A DNA stretch of 64,000 bases from Lineus longissimus (lineage: Eukaryota > Nemertea > Pilidiophora > Heteronemertea > Lineidae), in assembly GCF_910592395.1 (NCBI RefSeq), contig NC_088320.1, forward strand, positions 8,930,001 to 8,994,000, read 5' to 3'. The position numbers and the translations under genes are program-made. Numbering within the stretch: position 1 is the stretch's first letter; each line of letters starts with the position of its first letter. Of this stretch, positions 34,560 to 45,177 are shown in pieces. A model generated the notes under the pieces. The model was not told where the DNA came from and searched no databases. It worked only from the letters and a program-made list of their open reading frames with translations.

Positions 34560-35310
34560 ATCACACTTTCTAGGTTTTCACTTTTTGCCCTGGTGTCCAA
34601 GTCGAGAAACAGATCAGACCAAAATTCAGTGTCAAAGGTAACCTGACCTAGGGAATATTGTGTACAAAATTTCAAGCCCATAGCCCTAGCAGTTACGAAA
34701 CGTGCCACAGTTACGCTCAAACGGCCAATTTATGCCATTTAACCTCTATGACCTTGAAAAATAAGTCAACAAAACCTCTACGTAATGTGATGTATCTTGG
34801 CTGGGAGTACCTACCATAAAAATTTCATCAAAAACAAATCACCAATAAGTTAGATATCACACTTTTTGTGTTTTCAGTTTTGGCCCCCTGGTGGCCAAGT
34901 CAAGAATCAGATCAGACCAAAATTCGCTGTCATCTGACCTAGGGGGTCATGCTCAAAACTTCCAAGCTCCTAGCCCTACTAGTTGAGAAACGTGCCACGG
35001 TTACACTCAAACGGCAAATTTACGCCATTTGACCTCTGTGACCTTGAAAAGTAGGTCAAATCAATACGATATGTGATATATCCTTTGCATGGAGTACCTA
35101 CCATAAAAATTTCATGAAAAACAAATTACTAATAAGTGAGATATCACACTATTTACGTTTTCAGTTTTGACCCCCTGGTGGCCAAATCAAGAAACAGACC
35201 GGACCGAAATTCAGTGTCTAAGTTTATCTGGCCTAGGGGGTCATGCTTACAAAGTTTTGAGTCCATAGCCCTATCAGTTAAGAAACGTGCCACTGTTTTT
35301 GAAATAGGAT
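34560..35310 (+). repeat. Tandem repeat, ~290-bp unit, about 2.6 copies
   Basis: Units start with ATCACACTTT at 34560, 34856 and 35143. Each contains CCCTGGTGGCCAAGTCAAG-like, GACCTAGGGGGTCATG and AGAAACGTGCCAC blocks. The array ends at 35310 in a short-period GACCAC-rich run. The layout, with a (GACC/GACGAC) simple repeat at one end, is that of a widespread non-LTR-derived or SINE-like tail repeat in marine invertebrates (family comparison only). Confidence 0.85.
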
Positions 35311-35315
35311 ATGAC

Positions 35316-35390
35316 AGACGACGACGGACGACCACGACCACGACCACGACCACGGACGACCAAGACCACGACCACGACGAACGACAGACA
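35316..35390 (+). repeat. Simple repeat (GACCAC)n, imperfect
   Basis: ACGACCACGACCACGACCAC-type sequence terminating the preceding tandem array. It generates spurious Arg/Thr/Val-rich ORFs on both strands. Confidence 0.9.
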
Positions 35391-35419
35391 CTTCGGTGTT
35401 GTATAGAGGCACCGTACCG

Positions 35420-35690
35420 GTGAGCCAAAAATGATGGTCATAAAGCACAGTTCATGGGCTTGTGTGAATTTTTGAACAGACACATGGAGTAAAAAATTGG
35501 TTTTTGGACCTTTTTGAAATGTTTCTTACATAATGAAGAGATGGAATTAGGTGCATCCAAGTACAACAGATATATGACCAACTAAAGATACCATACTCTG
35601 CTGAAAACCGCATTTAAATATCTTATTTCATCTCTGTGATATCTAAAATAAACGGTGGACATTTACTTTCTGGTAGGACTGTACATTAAC
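35420..35690. repeat. Solo arm of the long-TIR element
   Basis: Reverse complement of about 25755-26030, including TACATAATGAAGAGATGGAA, CTGCTGAAAACCGCATTTAA and GACATTTACTTTCTGGTAGG blocks. Directly follows the GACCAC repeat; the second arm is absent. Confidence 0.75.
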
Positions 35691-37980
35691 CCATCTGTCA
35701 ATATTGCACTATTGCTTCTTAGCTTGCAACGGCCACGAGGGCGACACGTAAGCGTTCATTCAGTGTCAATCCCCTCAAAAGACATACTAACCCAAGACTC
35801 AGTCTCGTGATTTATATCAGTTCTACGCGCTTCCCACAACGGAGAAATGTATAGAGCTTTCAAAAGTCTTAGGGCGTTAATTGTTCTGCAGTTTCCCCCT
35901 GTCATATCGACTACCAACTAGCTTGGTATATCTTGTAGCGTTATGTAACTGCTGGTCCGAGTCTACATTCACCTGAACAACGAAGAAAGGCTTATACAAT
36001 GCACTATATTTTTTCAACTGCTTAATCAATATGATAGAACGTTAGAATCGTGCAGGTTTGTAAAAATCAAAGGCACATGTATATGAAATATATAAGCTGT
36101 TAATAAAAATAAATATTGTCAATTACATCGTTATTTGAAAAGGGGGATTGATAAACGTAAAACATGTATCAGTTCCAAGAAACATTTAAGGCGAATTGTG
36201 GAGGAAGCAATCTGTGTCAAATTTTCGATCGGCACTTCTGAGGCTGACTATGATAGGTCCATAGTCATGACATTATCGTGAACACTGACAGTTGCACTTG
36301 GAATGTTCAACCCACAACGAGCAATATAAACAGCACTAATTGGCGTTTCTCATGGAGATTTTGACTCTGGTCCTGACGAGTTCCGGTCGTAATTGATAGC
36401 TTGCGGTTAAGTTCATGGCAGGGGATCAAAGCTGACAGCCTAATCCCGATAAAATTATTGGCTAGGATGTCGACGTAGGAGCTGGAACAGATTTGGTTCA
36501 GAAAATAAGGTAGGTGTAACTCGCAATGTTTTGGAGTGATTAATGGATGCCATGAGAAGTTAGACTCGCGGTCAAAGCTCTCGTCTTGGAAATTCATTAC
36601 ACAAATCTATAAAATATTGATATGTGCCAGCAACGACACTTATATCAAAACACTGCCAATAAGCTGTAATGAACTTTGAGTCCATTTTGATGAGATTAAA
36701 TTTATCAATTCAAGATTTAGTCGCAATTTTTTGCCATATCAACGTATACACCCAATTTTGCTGCAACATTCAGGAGCCTTAGAAATGAGATTTGGCAATA
36801 CATTTTCACCCCACCTCAAGTAGTGCCAGTTTCAATGACTGTGTCCGCTGTCGCGCGAGAAAAGTGAGAATTTGAACACGACCAGTTGGGAAACATCATG
36901 ACTCAGCCAGTCGTGTAGGGCCCACGATACCCAACATCCAGGTCATTTAAGTGCGCCGTCCATCACCGAGTACAGAGAATGAACTGAGACTTTCTTGGGG
37001 TTTTACGGGATTTCTTTGAACTATTCGACATTATGAAGTTATTTAGAAAAAAAACTGCCTGTCTTATCTATGATGTGGAAAAAAACAAAAAATGTTCCAA
37101 AATTGTACACATCTCTGAGGTTATGTTTTACATATCTCATGTGAATTATAGCACATTGGCTATTGAAACTATCAAACAGTAATAAAATTAAGAGAACGCC
37201 TCAAAAACACGGTATTCACTATCTTCTCTGAAAATGAGGCACAAATGAATTTTGGATTAAAGACCTCGCGGGACCACAACACAAAACAGAAAAAAACATC
37301 GACATTTCGTCTCAAGAATGTCAGTCCACATCTGTTTGATTGTTTTATAGCAGATTTGGCTAGTGATGTAGTTACGGACGTGATTGGCTGCCACTGATAT
37401 GACGCCATCACTATGTCTGAGCACTTAATGGGTTTTACAGGTGAGTCATGTGTAAATACTTGAACTTAGAACATGGCCCAGATTTATTATTATTGCACTT
37501 GTGATGAATGTAATAGTAGACTTTACAGCCTAGAATAATGTCCCTACCCTTCGTAAGATATACTTTTGCACTGACTTGAAATGTTTTTGAAAAGTAATGG
37601 CGCCATAGAGCGATTATCAATCAGATCTTAGCAATCAAAGGCCTAGTATATGGCCAATATCGTCTCTTTTAGCAATTACCATTGCTATGAGTCGGATTTA
37701 ACGCTGTGTGGTGATCAAGTTTTTTATAGTCAATGACTTGGCCTGCTCAAGACAGGCCAAGGCATTTGGACACGTCTTACCAGCTTCATGGACGTGTAAA
37801 CATGGTAGATTAAACATACACTTGTTGCGTACCGAAGTTATATACAGAATATAATCATAGTTGATCCTAGATATGCACAAATTTTAGATATACGCTTTGT
37901 GTGTCTCTACGTCTTGCTGTAGATATTGATCTTTCCTTGTTGTTTGGCGAATCGGAGAGAGCCCCAAACAACCTAGGTGG
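35691..37980. other. No gene recognised; flank of repeated block at right
   Basis: Short ORFs without recognisable domains. The last ~100 bp (37890-37987: GGCGAATCGG.GAGAGCCCC, AACCTAGGTGGC) are repeated at 39110-39162. Confidence 0.5.
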
Positions 37981-37996
37981 CAGATGACGTTACGTG

Positions 37997-38689
37997 CGGC
38001 AGTTATAAAACGCGGATTACCGTGGAAATCCTCGGAAAAATCACAAAGCCGCCAGTAACTACGCGCATAATATTTAATGATAATTATATTATACAAATAA
38101 CAACATAAATCATAAATCGGAGGCAAGAACTACCAGTTATCTGCACATTTCATCTTTCAGATTTTAATCCTCTGGAGCGCCATTCATGCCATTCCGATCG
38201 ACTCTTCCCTCTTTTGTTCTTGGTGTTGATAAACTTTGCATGTTATCTTCGACACCACCGTGGTTCCATCCCTAACGGAACACATTACGAGGCTGCTTTC
38301 AAGTGTGATTGATGCCCGGATTGATGTACGTTACGGTATATGCCTCCTTCAAATATAAGTCGATGACGAACTGAATTCTGGTCTACGAAAATGTTTTAGG
38401 ACAATTTCCTCGCAGCTTGAACCTAACTAACCATATGCGACTGCACATTGGAGTCTTATTTTAGCAATCACAAAAACTTACTTCGTGGCCCGTCTAGAGT
38501 ATAAGTTTATTTCAAACTACAAGGTGCTCGTGATTTACGGCGCATACAGCGCACCATATAACGGGGATTCCCAAAGACCTTGTCACCAGGAGTACTTCAT
38601 GCGCACAACAATGCACACTACTAATATAAAAAACTCTCACCTGCGGTTCAGGTAGCCACCCTGTAGCCAAGCTAGTTTTATAACAGCCG
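37997..38689. mobile_element. Deletion derivative (MITE) of the 3.3 kb transposon, with perfect 9-bp target duplication
   Basis: TIRs CGGCAGTTATAAAACGCGG (left) and TTTTATAACAGCCG (right) are flanked by CGTTACGTG at 37988-37996 and 38690-38698. The left ~430 bp are the reverse complement of about 4490-4915, and the right ~260 bp that of about 1634-1925. The two parts join at a short AACC(T)AAC microhomology. It is therefore the larger element with about 2.55 kb of interior removed. A related unoccupied site is at 39163-39171. Confidence 0.88.
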
Positions 38690-38704
38690 CGTTACGTGTT
38701 ATTG

Positions 38705-38970
38705 TTTGAACACATGAATGAAAATGAATGAAAAGCATTTATAGGCGGCGCCTTTCCATGAGCCTGATCAAGGTGCCACCCCGTTCAAAACCGAAAACAT
38801 CATTCAGAGAAGTGCTTCTTAAAAAGCCACGTCTTTAGCTGAAGTTTGAAACTGGTGATATTTTGGCATGCCTTGACGTGGCCAGGGAGGGCGTTCCAAA
38901 GAACAGGTGCACACATAAAAATACACTGCATGCATTCGTCATATTTTCCTTACGTGGCTTCGAACAATAA
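38705..38970 (-). mobile_element. LINE 3' end (CR1/L2/Jockey-like ORF2 C-terminus and 3' UTR)
   Basis: The minus strand from about 38945 reads PVLWNALPGH, then FKLQLKTWLFKKHF, then a tail. This is the conserved p-x-x-W-N-s-L-P...F-K-x-x-L-K-t-x-L-F signature at the end of many non-LTR ORF2 proteins. A short 3' UTR with GGCGCCGCCTATAAATGC and a CATT-CATT microsatellite end follows, as in CR1/L2-type elements. Only this stub remains. A MITE is inserted just beyond it. Confidence 0.75.
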
Positions 38971-38985
38971 CCCCCCCCCCCCCCC
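38971..38985 (+). repeat. Poly-C tract (15 C)
   Basis: Located just upstream (LINE sense) of the LINE stub. Confidence 0.9.
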
Positions 38986-39007
38986 AAGGTCTCACTTTAG
39001 CCAGTGG

Positions 39008-39240
39008 TGATCACTAGTAAGGCGCTGCATGGAGCCATGGCTCTACGCGGTGACGTCTTTTCGGTGTAGATATCCACCTGATACAGGAGATGTTTCGGTA
39101 TCAATCTTTTCTTGTTGCTTGGCGAATCGGGGAGAGCCCCAAATAACCTAGGTGGCGGATGACGTTAATTGTTATTATTTGAACACATAAAAATGCTCTG
39201 CGTACATTCGTCATCTTTTCCTTACTTGGCTTCGAAAAAA
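39008..39240. repeat. Repeat fragments including an empty-site paralogue of the MITE insertion
   Basis: 39008-39057 matches part of 10640-10690. 39110-39240 repeats the sequences on both sides of the MITE at 37997-38689: GGCGAATCGGGGAGAGCCCC and GGATGA, then CGTTAATTG with no insertion, then TTATTATTTGAACACA. It then jumps to the part after the LINE stub (ACATTCGTCATCTTTTCCTTAC), so the LINE tail is also absent here. Confidence 0.75.
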
Positions 39241-39956
39241 AAACAAATTGGAATGCTTCCATCCTCATAATCTCGGCAAGCCAACACTGCCTTCACTGCC
39301 CTCAGTGACCCTGTTGACGAGGTGAACTCAAAATGACGTCGCGGACTTCCGCCGGCTTCTGAGAGCGGGAAGGAAAATTGATGATAATCGTGTTTTAATT
39401 TAATATTCGTCATACATTTCAAGAAGTATACTGCGCCAGTGAAACAGGAACTTTAGTTCGCTGCCCGCTGCAATATACTGCGGAGCTAATATTCGTGAAG
39501 TTTTAAAGTGCTGACTAGCATAATAGAGGTTCGCTTAGTTATCTTTTGGTATTAGACGATGATTGGACCCCATATTCCAGTTTAAAGCAAATTATTGTGA
39601 CGAAACATGGCGAAGAAGACTATTTGAACGCCTTGAAGAGATTTAAAGCGGTAGATTTAATGTCAAATTATTTTTTTTTAGTGTCAAAATCCTGTTTAAG
39701 AATGTCAAGTGAAATAAAACTGCGAAAACGAAACATCTCTGAGTTATGTATTTCGATTAGTTTATCCCGAAAAAAGCCCAGCCTCTCTGAAAACGAAACT
39801 ATTCCCGGGTCACTACCATATATTTGGAAACCATCCCCATATTTGTAACAATCGTGACGTCATTGCGACCCCCTCCCTTACTTACGCGAACTTGGAGTGC
39901 CGACCACGAAGAAACCAGTTTGTTCACGCATCATCTTCTCCATTTTCGGCGTGAAA

Positions 39957-42507
39957 ATGGTCAAAAAATGCCTGTTGACCAAATGAAAAAGAGGTCGCAG
40001 CCTGGAGAAGGACATATCGCTCCACAGTTTCCCGGAAGACGCCAAAACCAGAGCGAAATGGGTGCGATTTGTTGGGACGCTCGAGCCGTCACTATGACAG
40101 GTCATCAATCGGGACGAGGGGACAACTGTTGTGTTCATTGCACTTTGAACAGGACATGGTCGAGCGCTCACTTTACCTACATATGAATGGACCTAGAGAT
40201 AGGTGAGTTAAGCGTCATTAGTATTAATTACCCCTTTCTGGTGCATAATTTTCAAACTATCTTCCCGTTCGCTTGCAAACTGTAAACATGGTAAACACGG
40301 AAGTGAATCGAACAAGGACGTTTATATTGACAAGGCCTTCATTTGCTATGTCATCTGTCATGTCACCTATTCCCCGATCATTCCATTAAAATATTTTTAA
40401 TTCCTGATCGATCCATTGAATTTATTCTTTATCTTATAGGCAAACTAGGAAAAGACTAAAACCAGGTGCTGTGCCCACATCACCATCTGGGTATGAGACA
40501 GATTTGACCAGCCTCACACCAAGGGAAGTCTCTCAACAAAAAAGAGAAAGAAAACGAGTAAGTTGTGAGTGGGTAGCCAGCATAAACGTTGGAATGCCTG
40601 GTCAGATTTGAGATTCTGATCTAATGCCGCTACATATTTCGAAATCTTGTGCAGACCTCATAAATACTCGGTGTTTATAATCATGAATATGAAGGCATAG
40701 GATTGCTGTTATGACAAAGACAAGGTTAATATTTTGCTGTCATATTTCAGATAGTTCATGATGCCATTGTTGCCACAGCCCCTGCTCCTGTACCAGACAT
40801 GGCACTGACAGATGAAGGATCAGAAACAGAGTTGCCATCAGCAGTCATTTCGGAGCCTACCCTACCAGTAATATGTAAAGAGCAATCTCTAGTGAACTCA
40901 CACAACTGTTTGAAATGGGGGAGCCCCCCAAACCCCCGTCCTTCTGACATATATAGCCAGTACATTGGGGGATGAGTCCCCCAAACCCCCTCCCCCGTTC
41001 TCTGAAAATGACAGGTTTTAGTCAGTACATTGGGGGGAAATTCCTTGGAGACGCTGAACAATAAGGCCCCATAAAGAAATAGTCCCCGCCCCGGTAGCTG
41101 TCTCATATCTGCTGACAGAAGCAGCTCTTTGTGGTGAAATAATAATTGAATGCATGTCATGACACGCAGGAGCTTTTTCTCATTTCTGAAACAGTTGCAT
41201 GGTTGGAATGAATTTCCAAATCTGTCCGTCAAATCTCTATCCAATTGGAACTTTAAGACAACTCTATATTTGTGCAGTAGTGTTAAAACTGACTTTTTAT
41301 AGTAAAGTACGTAAATCGAGAAGAAGAGGACGTTTACTTCGTCTGCAATGAAATGTCACAACTATCTCCGCCGACGTTGTCCTGTATGTTCTAGCAGACG
41401 ATTTTTAGATACATGATGTCCCACACCCGCACTTCAGGACAGTGGCGCCGGTGTGAATAAATCTACTTGCGTGAATGGTCAATGGCTCATGACGTCATGA
41501 AATAATTGCGTCACGAGGAAGGAAACAATGGGAATCACGGTAACTGTGGTTGCGGTGCGTCGTGAATGCAGGATCGGCCAACACGCGGCCCGTATGGAAT
41601 GCGTACCGGAACTGTACCGGAACCAGCATGGTCATGGGTCTGCCCAAATTTTTTCAGATTCGATGGACATGATGGATATATGAATTATGTTTACACTTTT
41701 TACATACGTAACCATTACACTCACTACGTTGTGTGAGTTATCATGCCTTGCAGTGCCCCTTGTACTCCCAGTGCAGGTAAGCTTTGAGCAACCAGCCCAT
41801 TCCCAGTCCAAAGAAGATGACCCCATACCACCCAAGGAAAAGAAACCAATTGGTAAGTCCTCGTAATTGGTATATCATCAGTCATGTCAGTACCTCCATT
41901 TCTACTCCAATGATTTTTTCCTAATTCAATAATAAAGAGTGTCTTGACAATCCCCGGCCCCAGGACAATCCTCTCCTTGCCCTACTGAAGTCAGGTAACA
42001 GCTGAGTTTGTTTTGTCATTAGCCTATCGTACATGCCACTCAGAGTCAGAAGCAATTTAATTCCATTTTAAAAATACAATTTATTAAAATTTGATTTACA
42101 TATATATTCAGCACGAAGTTGAAAATGGAACAACCATACAGAACTATGAGAACAGAAGTCAATAAATGAGAAACATAGAGCAAACATTAATAATTGATAT
42201 GATTTGTACATGTAGTTCATTCAAATTATTTTCAATTACAGGCAGACAAAAAAGTGCCATCAAGTTCAGATCAAAGGGTGTCCAGGTTAACTTGGTGGAA
42301 CTGCCACCTTTAGTTCGTCTTCCGCCAATGCACCAGCCCACCAAAACAGCTCATACAAGTAGCAAGTGATGACCGCAGTAAATGTGATCCACTGACTAAT
42401 AATTCAGCTGATGAATCAGATGATAATTTATGTACAGATGATGAGAGTCAATGCAGTGACGACATTTGGGAACCATCTGAATCTGATGATGATATGGACA
42501 ATAGTAT
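39957..42507 (+). pseudogene. THAP-domain gene or THAP-type transposase, five exons recognised, broken
   Basis: Exon 1 (39957-40202, ATG, donor GTGAGT) encodes a THAP zinc-finger: MVKKCLLTK, then a stop where the second zinc Cys belongs, then LHSFPEDAKTRAKWVRFVG with the F-P and W of the fold. After a frameshift, LCSLHFEQD gives the closing C-x2-H. Exon 2 (40440-40557) adds LKPGAVPT, the AVPTIF-like box that follows THAP domains. Exons 3 (40751-40867), 4 (41777-41852) and 5 (42242-42507) fit consecutive phases with consensus splice sites. Exon 5 is frameshifted, its second half being a strongly acidic, Ser/Asp-rich stretch. THAP domains bind DNA in host regulators and in some transposases (P, Kolobok). 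The SQP zinc-ribbon relic downstream and the decay favour a transposon origin. Confidence 0.65.
40868..41095 (+). repeat. G-run snapback repeat, copy 2
   Basis: Forward copy of 907-1145 (CTCTAGTGAACTCACACAAC, then GGGGGAGCCCCCCAAACCCC modules). It starts TAATATGTAAAG exactly one base after the end of THAP exon 3, so its first bases form part of that exon's apparent donor GTAATA. Confidence 0.8.
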
Positions 42508-42844
42508 GTAAGTAGATGAAGCAATGTCTTCGCACATAACTTGCCATGTCATCCAAACCTATGTATATTAAAAAAGAACCCTGTAACATTACATGAACTC
42601 TTAAATTTCAACAAGAATTGCTTACACATCATGAGAACATCAGAGATTGTAGGATTCGCTGACGTAGGATCGAGCGCCAAGAACACCTGATATTCTCAGG
42701 ATGTGCCTACAGGCAAGAGCATCATGGTTGATCTACACATTGATATAGCATCCTCTTTCTCATCCAGCTATGATGACCCAGTACCACATGATTTTGTTCG
42801 ACGAAAGTATGCAGTGGACGATGACAATCTAATATGTAAAGTCA

Positions 42845-43205
42845 AGGACTTAGTGAGCCCCCCTTTAGGTCGGAGGAGCTCCCCCGAACCCCCCTACGAG
42901 CATATGTTAAGTGCAAGCTCTAACAACTACAGCTGTTACAATGGGGGGACACCCCCAAACCCCCCTCCGTCGACATAGGTTTTTACCAGTGCGTTGGGGG
43001 GAAGCTCCCCCCAAACCCCCCCCCCCCCGTGGACAGTCAACTAGCCCTTCTGTGTCATACTGCGGGGGGGGGGGGGGGGCGATGGATGTCATGATATTAT
43101 CCAGTGCAATGGGGAGCCCCCAAACCCCCCGGTGAACAGTCAACTAGCCCTTCCAATTCCATGTCATTGTCCGCTGGGGGGGGGGGATGGATGTCATCTG
43201 TACTG
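42845..43205 (+). repeat. G-run snapback repeat, expanded copy with homopolymers
   Basis: At least four GGGGGxxxCCCCC-AAACCCCC modules alternating with TGGACAGTCAACTAGCCCTT and GATGGATGTCAT spacers. Contains C13 (43016-43028), G16 (43064-43079) and G11 (43176-43186). The left part has GCAAGCTCTA.CAACTACAGC, a diverged form of the same head seen at 40870. Confidence 0.8.
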
Positions 43206-43309
43206 CGCGAGTTTTGATTGAATTCCGCAAATAAACAGCACTTTTGCACAGGATTTAAGCTGTTAAGGCGGACATGCAAATGAAATTCTTTGATCTGTCC
43301 TGAAGTATG

Positions 43310-43780
43310 TGTCGGGGGGATAAATCCCCCCTAACCCCCCTAAAATTGTTAGGATTATTAGGCCACGGCCGAGGTGGAAATGGTTCCGCTGGTGTATATA
43401 TCGAAGAAAAAAAAGTCAATAACAATAATTTTTTCTCGCTAATTTGCACGCGCAGTGGGCAGTCAAGTGCATGTTAGATGGCACGAAAAGCGTATTTGCA
43501 TTATTCAGATCATATTGTATTGTTGATTTAGTGTGATTTCGAGAAAACACTGAAGAAACACGTCTTGGCAACAGTTACCAGGCGAGCGAGCGCGTGTGTG
43601 TGGAATAAACTATCTGTCACGTGACCTCGGCAAAATTGAAATAAAACGTCGGCATTTTTGTGAGTAATGCGTGATTTAGGCGGCAGTTTTTCTAATTAGA
43701 ATACAAATAAATGTTTCCTGATTTTTTTAGGCATGTGTCGGGGGGAAAGGCCCCCGAACCCCCCTAAAATTGAAATTAAT
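43310..43780 (+). repeat. Two further GTGTCGGGGGG...CCCCCCTAA modules
   Basis: TGTGTCGGGGGG at 43308 and 43735, each followed by a CCCCCC(C)(G/T)AACCCCCCTAAAATTG arm. The 400 bp between them is ordinary sequence with no gene recognised. Confidence 0.65.
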
Positions 43781-43978
43781 TCTTGAAAATTGAAAATCAG
43801 CCAATGGGCGCGCGACCCACCGACCCACTGGAGTGACGCACAGACACAAACAACTAGCCCGCATATTTTTTGACCAAAAATTTTTGTTTCAAGCTATACA
43901 GAGAATTTCTAATGGAAATGCACTAATTCCTTCACGCATTGTATCTTAAGAGCCCCCCTAAGAAGGGGGGCTTATTAG

Positions 43979-44292
43979 AGCTCTTCACAATATGCCAGGA
44001 GTGTGGTACGAGGGGTGCTTCCAAGAGGATAACGTCCACAATTGGGACAAAAATAACAGTGCAGCAATTCTGTCCATCTTGTGCCAACACCTTCACTTGG
44101 GACAGTCAGCCAAACAATGGCTATATTGCAGAAGGGACTATTTCCCCTATCCTCTGCCATCCTGTTTGCCGGATCTCTGCCTCACAAGGTGCTGAGGGTG
44201 TTAGATTTCTGGGGGATGAAATGTTTCTCAAGAAGTACATTCTTCTAATTCTTCACATGACACACAATAGCTCTGATGTAACGATAACATGA
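43979..44292 (+). pseudogene. Zinc-ribbon SQP protein fragment, probably the core of the THAP-type transposon protein
   Basis: An acceptor-like ttattag precedes an open frame reading LFTICQECG, then a G-T-K-I-T-V segment, then FCPSCANTFTWDSQP. This C-x2-C ... C-x2-C-x5-W-x-S-Q-P pattern is one I associate with transposon-related proteins that begin with a THAP domain (from memory). The frame continues with diverging residues to a stop at 44292, without the longer catalytic region expected. It is on the same strand as, and 1.5 kb beyond, the THAP exons. Its phase does not match exon 5 directly, so an exon is missing or lost. Confidence 0.5.
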
Positions 44293-44299
44293 ATTTAAT

Positions 44300-45177
44300 G
44301 ATGTTTTGACATATATTACACTCGGACAATTTCTCCTTCCGCACCTCAGGAACTCGTGTTGTTTTTCGTCAATCAACAAAACCTCAAATTCACTGGTCAC
44401 CGCACAAACAGCCGTTGCGGTAAATGTTTCTAGTTTGTCTTCGGCTTGTACCTTTCATTGCCTACAATTTCCTCTTCTATTATATCTATTACTAAAAAGT
44501 ACGTCGTGTCTAAATTGTCATTTTGTTCATGAAATAGGAATATCCTTGACCATGAAATTCGGCGTCCTGCTAGCAAAGCACACTAAGAAAGTACCAGTTA
44601 ATTGATTGACGTTGTGACGTCACAAATCATCGTCACAATACCAATTAGGTCAACTAGATAAGACCCCTTAAATTTGTCTAAGAATTTACCCATTACGCAC
44701 ATAATAAAACCATAAAACAATAATTTAGAAAGAGTCCAATATTGTGTCTCAAAACCTAAAGAAATCACTAGTGGTTGTGATGTTCACATATAAATGTCCA
44801 AAATTCAACGATGAATGTATTGTCACTTGAGATTGGAACGCGATGTGTTCTAACTCAAAATAAACCATTTGCTGAGCGCGAATAGTCAGTGTCCTGATAT
44901 GACGCGGATAGTCTCGTGATTACTATTAGTATAATAACGGCGCGAAAGCGATTCATTATTTTCACTCTCAGTCTCTAGATAATAATGTAATGTCCGTAAA
45001 TAAAGTTCGTTCACACGCGGGAAAGTCACATCTTGACATGAGACGCGAATATTGTTCTTCAACGAACGCGAATAACAGACGAATATCACTGAAGACTGTC
45101 CTATGGCTAATTTAGCTCTGAATGACGCGAATAAAGTTTACTACAATAAACTGGTGGTAGTGACGCTGCGACGCGAT
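44300..45177. other. No gene recognised; probable 3' flank/LTR side of the BEL/Pao relic
   Basis: The sequence just below 45178 would lie 3' of the BEL/Pao coding region and may hold its polypurine tract and LTR. I found no second LTR to prove it. Confidence 0.4.

Noticed and set aside
35136-35483. ORFs on both strands with Thr, Val or Arg-Gly runs
   Set aside because: Products of the (GACCAC)n simple repeat.
36307-36597. 96-codon minus-strand ORF starting with ATG
   Set aside because: No recognisable domain, leader or conservation evidence; chance ORF cannot be excluded.
42900-43200. Proline- and glycine-rich ORFs
   Set aside because: Translations of poly-C/poly-G and G-run modules.
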